Below, piece after piece: positions 43,123-52,260 of a stretch of 64,000 nucleotides of DNA (positions are counted from its first letter, which is position 1; each line of letters begins with the position of its first letter). The translations under genes were made by a program, and so were the position numbers. The notes beneath the pieces are model-generated. The model had not been told where the DNA came from and made no database searches. It worked only from the letters and a program-made list of their open reading frames with translations. The stretch comes from Porphyromonas gingivalis ATCC 33277 (lineage in GTDB: Bacteria; Bacteroidota; Bacteroidia; Bacteroidales; Porphyromonadaceae). The DNA lies in assembly GCF_000010505.1 (NCBI RefSeq), contig NC_010729.1, forward strand, positions 2,233,501-2,297,500, read 5' to 3'.

Positions 43123-44937
43123 TTACTTCCGACGCTTGCGCTGTTTGGAGTCGAACTTGTCGTAGAAACGTCCTTCCGTCGGTTTCTCTTTGCGACCTTT
43201 GTTTTTACGTGAAGTGGAATTTTCACTACGTCGCCCGTCGAAATCTTTGCGACGAGCGGAAAAGTTCTTATCTCCACCTTTTTTCCCCCCGGCATAGTCT
43301 TTCTTGGCATCCGCATACTCTACATGGATGCGGCGACCATCCACTTCGTACCGATTGAGGGTTTCTACTACATTCTTGGCTTCGAACTCGTCTACATCGA
43401 AGAAAGCGAATCGGGGCATCAGGTCGATCCGTCCGATATTGACACGCCCCGGGATACAACGGTTGATCAGCTCGATCAGTCGGTTGGGAAACATTTGATC
43501 CATCTTGCCAAAATTGATGAACAGACGGGTCATTCCTTCTTCTGCTTCGCCGGCTCCTCGTCTTCGGTTTTTACGATCTCTCGAAGCCTCGTCTTTTTTC
43601 CTCTCGACCACTTCTTCCACGTCCTCGGCACGTTGGTAATAGTCGAGCATGCGATTGAACTCCAATGCCATTACCCGACGAATCAATTCGTCTTTTTCAA
43701 TCCATTCGAGCTTCTTGTTCACTTCGTTCAAGACAGAGTCGATAGCCGTTGTGTTCTCTATATCCACACGTTCTATACGGTCGGCCAGATTGAACAGTTG
43801 CTTTTCGCATATCTCTGCTCCGGAAGGGATGCGTGCACGTTCGATCTGCTTCTGCATCGTGCGCTCTATATTCTTGATTTTGCCTTTCTCCTTGACATGG
43901 CAGATGGCGATCGAAAGACCTGTTTTCCCTGCACGAGCTGTACGACCGCTTCGGTGGGTGTAGCTCTCTACATCATCGGGAAGACCGAAGTGAATCACAT
44001 GGGTCAGATCGTTCACATCCAATCCGCGGGCAGCCACATCGGTGGCAACGAGCAGTTGAAGGTTGCGGACGCGAAACTTCTGCATCACATAGTCGCGCTG
44101 AGCCTGACTGAGATCGCCATGAAGAGAATCTGCGTTATAGCCGTCCTGAATCAGTTGATCGGCAATCTCCTGCGTTTCCTTACGGGTGCGACAGAAAACA
44201 ATACCATAGATATTGGGATAATAGTCGGCAATTCGCTTTAGTGCAAGATATTTATGGCGTGCCGAGACCATGTAGTATAGATGCTTGATATTGGCATTGC
44301 CCTCATTCTTATTGCCGATGACAATTTCCTTGGGGTCTTTCATGTACGAAGCGGCGATCTTGGAGATCTCTTTGGGCATCGTAGCCGAAAACAATAGCAG
44401 ATGGCGTTCGGATGGAATATCTGCGAGGATTTGCTCCAGATCTTCTGCAAAGCCCATATTGAGCATTTCATCCGCTTCATCCAATACTACCGTATGAATG
44501 TCCGACAGGCTGACGGCCTCACGGCGCATCAGGTCGAGGAGACGGCCGGGCGTTGCCACGACGATTTGCACACCACGGCGCAAGGCTCTGATCTGCGCAT
44601 CTATAGGTGTACCTCCGTAAACGGGCAGGATGTGCACATCGGACAAATACTTGGAATAGCTGTTCAAGTCGTCTGCTATCTGTAGACACAGTTCGCGAGT
44701 CGGGCAGAGTACCAAAGCCTGCGGTCGTCCTCCCGACAAATCTATTTTCTGGAGCAGCGGAAGGCCGAAAGCGGCAGTCTTGCCTGTGCCGGTCTGTGCC
44801 AAAGCGATCAGGTCGATGTCCTCTCCGAGGAGATAAGGTATTACTTCTTCCTGCACAGGCATGGGCTGTTCGAAGCCCAATTCGGCAATTGCTTTCAAAA
44901 ACGGTTTGGCAATGCCTAATTCTTCAAATGTTTTCAT
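43123..44937 (-). CDS. DEAD-box RNA helicase with DbpA RNA-binding domain
   Basis: A 604-residue ATP-dependent RNA helicase. Q-motif FEELGIAKPFLKAI, motif I AQTGTGKT, motif II DEADEML, motif III SATMP and motif VI HRSGRTARAG are present. A DbpA-like RNA-binding domain (about 455-540, RFAFFDVDEFEAKNVVETLNR) and a basic Lys/Arg/Asp-rich tail follow. This CsdA/DeaD layout serves ribosome assembly and cold growth. It converges on the GH27-like gene with only 18 bp between stops. No SD sequence is seen, as is usual in this phylum. Confidence 0.94.
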   Translation of the reverse strand: MKTFEELGIAKPFLKAIAELGFEQPMPVQEEVIPYLLGEDIDLIALAQTGTGKTAAFGLPLLQKIDLSGGRPQALVLCPTRELCLQIADDLNSYSKYLSDVHILPVYGGTPIDAQIRALRRGVQIVVATPGRLLDLMRREAVSLSDIHTVVLDEADEMLNMGFAEDLEQILADIPSERHLLLFSATMPKEISKIAASYMKDPKEIVIGNKNEGNANIKHLYYMVSARHKYLALKRIADYYPNIYGIVFCRTRKETQEIADQLIQDGYNADSLHGDLSQAQRDYVMQKFRVRNLQLLVATDVAARGLDVNDLTHVIHFGLPDDVESYTHRSGRTARAGKTGLSIAICHVKEKGKIKNIERTMQKQIERARIPSGAEICEKQLFNLADRIERVDIENTTAIDSVLNEVNKKLEWIEKDELIRRVMALEFNRMLDYYQRAEDVEEVVERKKDEASRDRKNRRRGAGEAEEGMTRLFINFGKMDQMFPNRLIELINRCIPGRVNIGRIDLMPRFAFFDVDEFEAKNVVETLNRYEVDGRRIHVEYADAKKDYAGGKKGGDKNFSARRKDFDGRRSENSTSRKNKGRKEKPTEGRFYDKFDSKQRKRRK

Positions 44938-45082
44938 TCTGTTTTGAGTGAGATGTTAGTATGGCCGACGGCCGGCATTGCACACCAACAACTCTCTCTG
45001 TGCATAACCTTCCGAGGGACCTTTCCGTCCTAATAATTCCGAAAAAGGAAAGAAATGGATTGAATAATGTGTGTCCGATAGT

Positions 45083-45703
45083 CTATCGCCCACATATTTC
45101 GCGACTTCTGTCGCCAAGATAACCGCCGTGATGGCGACGTGCATAATCCTCGAAGCCGAAGCCGATCTCCTGCATCGTACCTACGACCAGAACATCGCCG
45201 ATCACTGTCATCACCGTCGTACTGGTAGTCGGAGTCATTCCCAAAGGACATACTTCGGCCGGATTGCCGGTGGCCAGGCAGACATCCACCTCCGCCGCAA
45301 GCTGGCTCTCGGGGTTGCCTGTAATGAGGATGAATTTCGTATCGGGAACCAAGCGTTTGGTCAGCTCTACCAACTCCAGTACTTCGCGCGTTCGCCCCGA
45401 ATTGCTGATCAGAAGCATAATATCACCGCTACGCACCAAACCCAAATCGCCATGCTGGGCTTCGCTCGGGTGAAGGAAGTATGCGGGAGTACCGGTGGAA
45501 CTGAAAGTCGTGGCTATGTTGGCAGCAATCTGTCCGGCCTTGCCCATACCCGAAGTTATCAGCCGACCGTTAGAGCCATGCACTTGACGAACAATGAGGC
45601 CGATAGCCGCCTTATAGTCGTTGTCTGCAGGGATGGTACGGATGGCTTCAGCTTCATGTGCCAGTATTTCGGAGATGGTTCGATTGTGTATTTCTGCCTT
45701 CAT
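45083..45703 (-). CDS. KpsF/GutQ-type SIS-domain sugar-phosphate isomerase, no CBS domains
   Basis: Start set at ATG 45703 (MKAEIHNRTISEIL) because the -7 box TACTTTTG lies at 45722-45729 and an upstream TTG start would overlap it. The 206-residue product is a single SIS domain with SGMGKAGQIAANIATTFSSTGTPAYFLHPSEAQHGDLG and SNSGRTREVLELV, as in arabinose-5-phosphate isomerases (KdsD) that start Kdo synthesis. Classical KdsD proteins carry two C-terminal CBS domains (about 330 residues); these are absent here, as in some Bacteroidota versions. Substrate is not certain. Confidence 0.8.
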   Translation of the reverse strand: MKAEIHNRTISEILAHEAEAIRTIPADNDYKAAIGLIVRQVHGSNGRLITSGMGKAGQIAANIATTFSSTGTPAYFLHPSEAQHGDLGLVRSGDIMLLISNSGRTREVLELVELTKRLVPDTKFILITGNPESQLAAEVDVCLATGNPAEVCPLGMTPTTSTTVMTVIGDVLVVGTMQEIGFGFEDYARRHHGGYLGDRSREICGR

Positions 45704-45721
45704 GCTCAATAAATTGCGCTG

Positions 45722-45729
45722 CAAAAGTA
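45722..45729 (-). promoter_or_regulatory. Candidate -7 box of the SIS-domain gene
   Basis: TACTTTTG on the minus strand fits TAnnTTTG and places the transcription start about 10 bp before ATG 45703. No clear TTTG is visible at the -33 position. Confidence 0.45.
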
Positions 45730-45902
45730 TTTATTTAATTTTGCATATTATGCTTTTATGGCTCTTTCTTTGCACTAAATCTTATTCGATTTAGAATTGG
45801 AAGGGTGGCTAAGCAAAATGCAATTAAGCTAAAACATTGAGAAAAGCCCTGAAAGCATGATAGCCGGAAGGGCACTATGTAACGGATATTCCGAATTTAT
45901 AA

Positions 45903-47120
45903 ATGGATTATCAACTATACACGCTGCCGAGCGGTTTGCATGTGGTATATAAACCGCATGCGGGCGAAGTTACATACGCCGGCTTTGCCATAGGCGTCGG
46001 CACACGCCACGAAAGCTCGCGGCATCATGGATTGGCTCATCTGACGGAACACATGCTCTTTAAGGGCACCAGCCTGCGCAATAGCCTTCAGATCATTCGT
46101 CGCATGGAAGAGGTCGGTGCCGAGCTTAATGCTTTCACCGAGAAAGAATCCACCTATGTGTACTGCATCTTTCCGAAAGCGCACTTCAACCGTGCCACCA
46201 ATCTCCTTTTCGATATTGTACAGCATAGCCGATTCCCGGAAGAAGAATTGACCAAAGAGAAAACCGTTGTTATCGACGAAATCAATTCTTATCGAGACAA
46301 TCCCTCGGAACTTATATTCGACGAATTCGAGAATATCCTTTTCCGTCATCATCCTCTCGGACATAACATTCTCGGCACAGAGGCTTCTGTATCACGCATC
46401 ACGGGACAAATAGGTCGTAACTTCCTCCGTCGCCATTACCGGCCGGACAATATGATCTTCTTCCTGGCCGGAGAAGCAGACTTGTCCGATTGGCCCCTTA
46501 ATCCGGCCGAGAAGGTCTCCATCCGTAATACCGATGGAACTCCTCTCCATACCCTCAGGGAAGGCTTTCTGCCGCGTACCATCAGACGGCACAAGGATAC
46601 CTACCAGCATCACATCCTCATGGGCGGTCCGGCCTATTCGCTCCACGACGACAGACGCATTCCGCTAAGTCTGCTTAATAATATCCTCGGAGGGCCGGGT
46701 ATGAACTCCCGGCTCAATCTCTCACTGCGTGAAGAGCATGGCTATGTCTATAACGTAGAGAGCAATTACACGCCTTATTCCGATACGGGAATCTTCAATA
46801 TCTACCTCGGCTGCGCTCCCCGATATGCGGAAGCAGCCATGGAGCTTGTCAGAAAAGAGTTGCGCTATTTGATCCAACACCCTCTTTCTCCGATAGAACT
46901 GGAATCTGCCAAACGACAGTTCAAAGGGCAGCTCATCGTGTCGGCTGACAATAAGGAGTCCACATTCCTTTCATTGGGCAAGAGTATGCTCCTCTATGGC
47001 AAATACGATCCCCTTTCGGATATTTTCCATCGTATCGATGCCATTACCTCCGATCGGCTCCGTGAGATTGCGGCCGAAGTGCTGAATCCTGACAGCATGC
47101 TTACACTGATTTATTGCTGA
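45903..47120 (+). CDS. M16-family zinc peptidase
   Basis: A 405-residue pitrilysin/processing-peptidase-like protein. The inverted zinc motif HLTEH (residues 46-50, in GLAHLTEHMLFKGT) and the downstream Glu (ELNAFTEKESTYVY region) are intact, and the second domain keeps the Arg/Tyr pair region RLNLSLREEHGYVYNV. One M16 pair of domains only, so it probably dimerises. There is no signal peptide, so it should be cytoplasmic. It starts 178 bp from the divergent SIS-domain gene. Confidence 0.92.
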   Translation: MDYQLYTLPSGLHVVYKPHAGEVTYAGFAIGVGTRHESSRHHGLAHLTEHMLFKGTSLRNSLQIIRRMEEVGAELNAFTEKESTYVYCIFPKAHFNRATNLLFDIVQHSRFPEEELTKEKTVVIDEINSYRDNPSELIFDEFENILFRHHPLGHNILGTEASVSRITGQIGRNFLRRHYRPDNMIFFLAGEADLSDWPLNPAEKVSIRNTDGTPLHTLREGFLPRTIRRHKDTYQHHILMGGPAYSLHDDRRIPLSLLNNILGGPGMNSRLNLSLREEHGYVYNVESNYTPYSDTGIFNIYLGCAPRYAEAAMELVRKELRYLIQHPLSPIELESAKRQFKGQLIVSADNKESTFLSLGKSMLLYGKYDPLSDIFHRIDAITSDRLREIAAEVLNPDSMLTLIYC

Positions 47121-47270
47121 TCGGGCTTGATCATCCCATTGCATACTTGGGCTTATCTGTCAAAAGTACTCCTGATTCCTATTTCAATCCCTTTTGTTCA
47201 GAGAGTTGCATGCACTATACTATAAATGAGCATAAGCCCCCTTCTCCTCTTTCCTGAGTGAAATACCTTG

Positions 47271-47426
47271 ATGCAAACTCATCTTAACGAGCCCTTTGCA
47301 AAAAGAGAAGGTTATCAAGAAGTATCTTTTCGGTATCGTTTTTGCTCACCTATAGAGCGTGTCGCACAAGTCATGGAGGAGAGAGGTATTCATATCTATA
47401 ACGACACTGAAAAATCAGTCAATTGA
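47271..47426 (+). CDS. Small hypothetical ORF of unknown family
   Basis: A 51-codon ORF from ATG 47271 to TGA 47424-47426. The predicted product is a balanced, protein-like sequence (EPFAKREGYQEVSFRYRFC, then ERVAQVMEERGIHIYND). I do not recognise it; it may be a fragment of a larger lost gene. No promoter is evident. It sits between the M16 gene and a 23-bp tandem repeat array. Confidence 0.35.
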   Translation: MQTHLNEPFAKREGYQEVSFRYRFCSPIERVAQVMEERGIHIYNDTEKSVN

Positions 47427-47550
47427 CAATGAAATCTCCCGGAAAATGTCGTGCGACAGTCTCATCTATCGGTTTAACAGCTCGCACGGAACCTCCCACT
47501 CCCCGAACCTGCCATCCGACAGAGAGCAGATAGCATCTTCCATCAATAGA

Positions 47551-47757
47551 CCATAGTATCCTCTTATATGAGACCATAGTATCCTCTCGTATGAGACCAT
47601 AGTATCCTCTCGTATGAGACCATAGTATCCTCTCATATGAGACCATAGTATCCTCTCATAGGAGACCATAGTATCCTCTCATATGAGACCATAGTATCTT
47701 CTCATATGAGACCATAGTATCCTCTCATAGGAGACCATAGTATCCTCTCGTGTGAGA
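47551..47757. repeat. Tandem array of nine 23-bp units
   Basis: Nine contiguous 23-bp units without spacers. Each begins CCATAGTATCC (one has CTT) and ends in a palindromic 12-bp block, consensus TCTCATATGAGA with central variants (CGTA, TATA, ATAGG, GTGT). The units are too short and uninterrupted to be CRISPR repeats. Open frames through the array arise from the period and lack coding features. It lies in the 1-kb gene-poor region between the M16 gene and dps. Confidence 0.9.
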
Positions 47758-48076
47758 CCATTCTTTGTATCTCAGGGAAAGATCAATGAGCAGGTGTATG
47801 GCTGCCAAGTAAACTGAGATTTCCCCAACTTTTCTTCAGGTATATACTTGGGGTTCGCAGAGATCCACATGAAGTTCTCTTTTCTTCTTCAAATCAATGC
47901 TTGTATCGATGGTGAAAAATGAAGCTTTCTGCTGACAGAATTAGTTTTTATACCACCGGCTTCTTGTCAGTAAGTCTCTTCTCTATTCTACTTAAAAGCG
48001 TATTGTTTTCGTGGTCTATGCAGGGTAGGATGTGGGGGGCTATTGACGGACTCAATATGTGTATAAATGCTTTCTG
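47758..48076. other. Gene-free stretch between tandem array and dps promoter
   Basis: About 320 bp with no supported gene. An inverted match between TCTCAGGGAAA (47771-47781) and AACTGAGATTTCCCC nearby may be a decayed hairpin; otherwise I see nothing. Confidence 0.4.
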
Positions 48077-48107
48077 TTGCAGTAGTGGCCGTTAATGTCT
48101 ACTTTTG
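48077..48107 (+). promoter_or_regulatory. Promoter of dps
   Basis: TTG (48077-48079), 20-bp spacer and TACTTTTG (48100-48107) fit the Bacteroidota -33/-7 pattern. The predicted start is near 48114, giving a leader of about 35 nt before ATG 48149. Dps of P. gingivalis is known to be OxyR-controlled; I cannot confirm an OxyR site by eye. Confidence 0.75.
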
Positions 48108-48148
48108 TTTCACAACTAAAAGGAACACAATTAAAAACGTAGAAGATT

Positions 48149-48628
48149 ATGAAAAAGATTCTTGAAGTAACGGGTTTGAAAGAGCAGCAAGTTGCTCCCG
48201 TAGTGAAAGGTTTGTCCGGTTTGTTGGCCGACCTCCAAGTGTATTACTCCAACCTTCGCGGGTTCCACTGGAATATCCGTGGCGCAGAGTTCTTCGTTCT
48301 GCATGAGCAGTACGAGAAGATGTACGATGACCTCGCAGGGAAAATCGACGAGGTAGCTGAGCGTATCCTCCAACTTGGTGGCAAGCCTGAGAACCGCTTC
48401 AGCGAGTACCTGAAAGTAGCAGAAGTGAAGGAAGAGCACGAACTCGTTTGCGCTGCAAGTACGCTGAAGAATGTGACCGATACGCTGCAGATCATCATGG
48501 CGAAGGAGCGTGCCATCGCAGAAGTTGCCGGTGAGGCAGGCGATGAGGTAACGGTGGATTTGATGATCGGTTTCCTCTCCGGGCAAGAGAAGCTCGTTTG
48601 GATGCTGTCTGCCTACGCTACCAAGTAA
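48149..48628 (+). CDS. dps: Dps-family DNA-binding ferritin
   Basis: A 159-residue 12-mer mini-ferritin that stores iron using hydrogen peroxide and shields DNA. The inter-subunit ferroxidase ligands are present with correct spacing: His40 (GFHWNI), His52 (VLHEQYE), Asp67 and Glu71 (KIDEVAERI). Start at 48149 with [10 protein letters not shown] as in Bacteroidota Dps. A clear promoter (48077-48107) and terminator (48679-48712) make it a single-gene unit. It matters for oxidative-stress survival of this anaerobe. Confidence 0.96.
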   Translation: MKKILEVTGLKEQQVAPVVKGLSGLLADLQVYYSNLRGFHWNIRGAEFFVLHEQYEKMYDDLAGKIDEVAERILQLGGKPENRFSEYLKVAEVKEEHELVCAASTLKNVTDTLQIIMAKERAIAEVAGEAGDEVTVDLMIGFLSGQEKLVWMLSAYATK

Positions 48629-48678
48629 AAACTTCTTACAGAGGATGGGGCAAGATTAAAGCACCAAACCCAAAAGAG

Positions 48679-48712
48679 AAAAGCGATGTTCGGAAGAGCA
48701 TCGCTTTTTTTA
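48679..48712 (+). terminator. Intrinsic terminator of dps
   Basis: A 10-bp stem (48682-48691 with 48696-48705; one G-U pair) closed by a GGAA tetraloop, followed by seven T. Adenines precede the stem, and minus-strand reading also meets a T-rich run, so it may serve both dps and the converging permease operon. Confidence 0.93.
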
Positions 48713-48756
48713 TTGCTGTATTTCCTGGCTGAATGCGAATCGATACTGCGACGGTT

Positions 48757-50031
48757 TTATTCGAGGACTTCTTTGTAGCCTTGTGCAATGAGAGAGTCGG
48801 CTTCGCGAATGTGGCGACGGTTCTTACGTACCTGACGGTAGTAGATGGCGCAGGTAGTCAGGAAGTAGAGGATCGTGTGTAGCCAAAGAGCCATGTACTC
48901 GCTATTGACCTCTCGCAGATTGGCCCCCATGGACTTGATTTTGATGTATCCATTGATGCCGAATGTGGATGGGAAGAGATGAGAGACAATGCGCCAACCC
49001 TCCGGTATGGATGCCCCGGGCCACGACACTCCGGAGATAAAAAGGAGCGGTACAGAAGTAAAGACGAAGATCATCATACAGCTTTCCCGATGACGTACCA
49101 CGACAGAAAGCGACATGGCGAAGAAGATACAAGCCAGCAGATAGGGCAGGGCAAAGAGAATCAGATCCATGGCTTCTGCCAGCTGGATAAAGCCGAACAT
49201 GCGTGGTACGATGACCAGCGTGTAGCATAGTACCGGCACGTAGATGGTCAGATAGGCCAGCCCCTTGCCAAAGACGATACGGAGTGCGCCGGAGTAGTGG
49301 CTGATATCGGTAGGTACGAGGTCGTGAAACTTATTCCTCTCACGTGCCGTACCGGCCGAGAGTCCTATGCCGAGCAGGAGTGTCTGCTGTATGATCAGAA
49401 TGAGTACGGCAGGTAGCAGGAAGGAAGCGAAACCGACGGTCGGGTTATACAGTGCCACGTCTTCATAGTCGATGGGGTAAGAGATGATCTCTCCCTGACG
49501 CTCGGTAGCTCCTACGCTGCGCGCTATCTTGATCTCTTTGTTCATCTCCAGCGAAACCAGTGTATTGGCAATGAGCAGGCTTTTGTAGTAGAGCAATCCG
49601 CTCATATCGCAGTAGAGAGAGATATGGGCCTTCCTGCCGGTATTGAGATGTTCGGAGAAATCCTCCGGAACGTAGATGATGCCATAGGCATTGCGTCTGC
49701 GGATTTGCTCCTTGGCCTCTTCCATATCGGTGCAGTGTCCTACGATGCTTACTTCGGGTGTGGCATCTACCCTTCGCAGGTATTCGCGGCTCAGTGTCGA
49801 GTTCGATCTGTCCACCACCATGGCCGGCACATCGCGTACCACTTCATGGCTGTATATATAGCTGTAGAGGAGTGGGTACAGGAGGGGCACTATGATGAAA
49901 AAGATGACCATACCCATGTCTCTGAACGTCTTGCACAGCTCGTACCTCCATATGGCAAAGAGGTCTGAGAACATCGTCAGGAAGAATGCCGTAGAAAAGC
50001 GTCGAGGCTGTTTCGGTGTAGTATCGGACAT
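48757..50031 (-). CDS. ABC-2 type exporter permease (second of a pair)
   Basis: A 424-residue membrane protein of the YhhJ/YbhR type: N-terminal TM (about 38-58, VIFFIIVPLLYPLLYSYIYS), a large extracytoplasmic domain (about 60-210; DVPAMVVDRSNSTLSREYL), then five TM segments. The C-terminal part has the ABC-2 pattern with SCMMIFVFTSVPLLFISGVSWP. The last gene of the operon tolC-hlyD-permease-permease, one base after the previous permease gene. No ATPase gene is adjacent. Confidence 0.88.
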   Translation of the reverse strand: MSDTTPKQPRRFSTAFFLTMFSDLFAIWRYELCKTFRDMGMVIFFIIVPLLYPLLYSYIYSHEVVRDVPAMVVDRSNSTLSREYLRRVDATPEVSIVGHCTDMEEAKEQIRRRNAYGIIYVPEDFSEHLNTGRKAHISLYCDMSGLLYYKSLLIANTLVSLEMNKEIKIARSVGATERQGEIISYPIDYEDVALYNPTVGFASFLLPAVLILIIQQTLLLGIGLSAGTARERNKFHDLVPTDISHYSGALRIVFGKGLAYLTIYVPVLCYTLVIVPRMFGFIQLAEAMDLILFALPYLLACIFFAMSLSVVVRHRESCMMIFVFTSVPLLFISGVSWPGASIPEGWRIVSHLFPSTFGINGYIKIKSMGANLREVNSEYMALWLHTILYFLTTCAIYYRQVRKNRRHIREADSLIAQGYKEVLE

Positions 50032-50032
50032 G

Positions 50033-51214
50033 TCAAGAGACGTATTTGTAGGTTAGGAGTATGTGCTTGAGCCGGCGAAGGAGCAGTAGCGGCAGCAATG
50101 CGAAGATGACGAAAGCGAGGATATTGGTCCAAGCATATTTCAGGGAAAATCCATCAAGGGCACTTGTCACATAAGAGAGATAGTAGTGCCTCAACGGAAA
50201 TAGCGCGCTGGCGGACTGCATGACAGTCGGCATACCGAGAGCGGGAAACGAGGCTCCGCATATGGAGAAAGAGATAATGCCCCATAGGGAAGCAAAGCTA
50301 AGTCCCAACCTCATCGTCGGGAGGGTGACGAACATCAGTACGCCAAAACCCTGACAAGCGAGGATGAAGAGATACATGACCATCAGCATCGGCAAGAATC
50401 CGCCATTGATCGGGTAGGAGAGGAAGCCATACAGATATACGTCTATAAAGGTGCCGATGAGCATGAATGCCACGGTTTGGGGTAGCAGCTTGCCCAAAAG
50501 GGCGATGGACATACTGCCGCCGGCCGTCTCCATCCATTCTCGAGCTGTCGATCTCTTGATCTCCATGGCTATGCTACACACTGTGACCATGAAGATGAGC
50601 AGACCCAGTACGCCGGGTATCATGATATTGCTCAGGTAGATGGAGTAGTTGAGCCACGGATTGCCTATGGGGTGCGTGTCGATAACGATCGGCTGTAGCC
50701 AGTCCATAGCCTGGCTTTCGGTGGCTCCTCGGGCATAAAGTTGCGAACGAGCGGCTGCACCGGCTACCAGTTCGCTGATCATCTTGTTGTCCCTGAAGAG
50801 GAGCGAGCCACCCACCATATAGGCATAGTTGGTATAGAAGGAGAGCTTGGGCTGCTTCTGTGCGTAGGCATCCCGTGTCATTCCCTCGGGTATATAGTAG
50901 TAACCGTATATCTCGCCTCGCTGTACTGCCAGCCGAGCCTCACGCACGTTTTCGAACTGCTTGACGATTTGGGTTTGCTCCATCGAATTGAGGTGGCGTG
51001 CTATGGTGCGCGACGTCTGTGTACGATCGAGATCCACAATACCCGCAGGCAGGTTCTGCGGCAACCCCATATCCATGATGGAGGGGAAGAAGAGACAGCA
51101 AAAGACAGGAGCTATCACCATGCAGAAGAGGAAGAGGACGCGACTCGTCAGTTGTCGTACCTCTCTGCGCATGGTGGCTATAAGGGCTGTCCCGTGCATG
51201 GCCTTACTGCTCAT
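50033..51214 (-). CDS. ABC-2 type exporter permease (first of a pair)
   Basis: A 393-residue permease homologous to its neighbour: TM1 at about 24-44 (VLFLFCMVIAPVFCCLFFPSI), an extracytoplasmic domain with NLPAGIVDLDRTQTSRTIARHL, and a C-terminal block of five TMs (for example MIPGVLGLLIFMVTVCSIAMEI). The two probably form a heterodimer spanning the inner membrane. It starts 2 bp after the HlyD-type adaptor gene. It needs a separate ATPase, not encoded nearby, to power export. Confidence 0.88.
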   Translation of the reverse strand: MSSKAMHGTALIATMRREVRQLTSRVLFLFCMVIAPVFCCLFFPSIMDMGLPQNLPAGIVDLDRTQTSRTIARHLNSMEQTQIVKQFENVREARLAVQRGEIYGYYYIPEGMTRDAYAQKQPKLSFYTNYAYMVGGSLLFRDNKMISELVAGAAARSQLYARGATESQAMDWLQPIVIDTHPIGNPWLNYSIYLSNIMIPGVLGLLIFMVTVCSIAMEIKRSTAREWMETAGGSMSIALLGKLLPQTVAFMLIGTFIDVYLYGFLSYPINGGFLPMLMVMYLFILACQGFGVLMFVTLPTMRLGLSFASLWGIISFSICGASFPALGMPTVMQSASALFPLRHYYLSYVTSALDGFSLKYAWTNILAFVIFALLPLLLLRRLKHILLTYKYVS

Positions 51215-51216
51215 CG

Positions 51217-52212
51217 TTACTTGCGTATGATCACGGACATACCCGGGCGTAGCTTTTGTGCCTTGTCTTTATCCACAAGGGTGGCCTTTACCTCGAAGGT
51301 CTTCAGGTCGTACTGTCCTGTTGTCTTGGTCGCTTTCCAAGCAGCATAGGTGCCCATGTTCTTGATGAATGTAATCTTGAAGCGTACTTTTTCTTCATTC
51401 AGAGCCGGCACCACAGTCTCCAGAACGGCTCCCATGTTCATGCTGCTGAGGAAATCCTCACGAACGGCAAAGCTGGCCCACATATCGCCCATCTCGGCGA
51501 TATTCATGATAGGTGCGCCGGTACCTACGAGTTCGCCGGCTTTGGGGAATATCTCCGACACTTCGCCTGCCCGTGGGGCGATGAGGTAGGTTTCGTTGAT
51601 GTACGACTCCACCTCGGCGACGGCTCCTCTCGCTCTATCGACGAGGGCAGAAGCTGCCAGCTTGTCTTCGCGTTCGGCACCGTTGCGAGCCATATTGTAC
51701 TGGGCTTCGGCCGCTTTTTGCGTAGCGATGGCCGCATCGCGCTGGGCAGTGGCTTCGTCCAACTTCTGAGCCGGTACCACTCCTTGATCATAGAGGTTCT
51801 GCACGCGCTGGTGTGTCTTGGTCGCTATGGCTACGCCGGCCTGAGCTTTCTGCCACATCTCATAGGCTGCCTGTATCTGTTCGCTGCGTGCTCCTTTGAG
51901 AGCCTTGGCGTTCTGAGCCTGTGCAGCTGCTTCGGCAGCCTTTGCCTGCTCCATCTTGGCCGCTACGTCGGGGGCTTCGATGACGGCGAGGGTATCGCCG
52001 GCCTGCACCTGCTGTCCCTCGGATACCCTAAGTTCCTTGATGCGCCCGGGCACTTTGCTGGACACTCGGTATTCGGTCGCTTCTATCTGTCCTTGGATAA
52101 TCTCCTCGGCCGGTCTGAGCATGAAAAAACCAACGATCGTCACCACTGCGATGACTCCCAGCAAGAGGAGAAACGCCGGGAATACGATATTACGTTGTTT
52201 GTTGTCCGTCAT
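51217..52212 (-). CDS. HlyD-family periplasmic adaptor
   Basis: A 331-residue membrane-fusion protein: N-terminal TM (about 10-30), lipoyl-like halves (VSSKVPGRIKELRVSEGQQVQAGDTL and YLIAPRAGEVSEIFPKAGELV) enclosing a long Ala/Gln/Lys-rich coiled hairpin (about 83-190), and a C-terminal barrel ending LRPGMSVIIRK. It links the ABC-2 permeases to the TolC-like protein encoded 48 bp upstream. Layout resembles the YbhG adaptor of YbhFSR-type drug exporters. Confidence 0.9.
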   Translation of the reverse strand: MTDNKQRNIVFPAFLLLLGVIAVVTIVGFFMLRPAEEIIQGQIEATEYRVSSKVPGRIKELRVSEGQQVQAGDTLAVIEAPDVAAKMEQAKAAEAAAQAQNAKALKGARSEQIQAAYEMWQKAQAGVAIATKTHQRVQNLYDQGVVPAQKLDEATAQRDAAIATQKAAEAQYNMARNGAEREDKLAASALVDRARGAVAEVESYINETYLIAPRAGEVSEIFPKAGELVGTGAPIMNIAEMGDMWASFAVREDFLSSMNMGAVLETVVPALNEEKVRFKITFIKNMGTYAAWKATKTTGQYDLKTFEVKATLVDKDKAQKLRPGMSVIIRK

Positions 52213-52260
52213 AATGATAATATGTTTGATCAGATGAATAACGAAATAAGGAAAACGGTA

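Noticed and set aside
47419..47669. Minus-strand repetitive proteins across the 23-bp array
   Set aside because: The 23-bp period is not a multiple of three, so frames repeat every 69 bp by construction; no start signal or homology.
47551..47757. CRISPR array
   Set aside because: Units are 23 bp, contiguous and without spacers; no cas genes are near.
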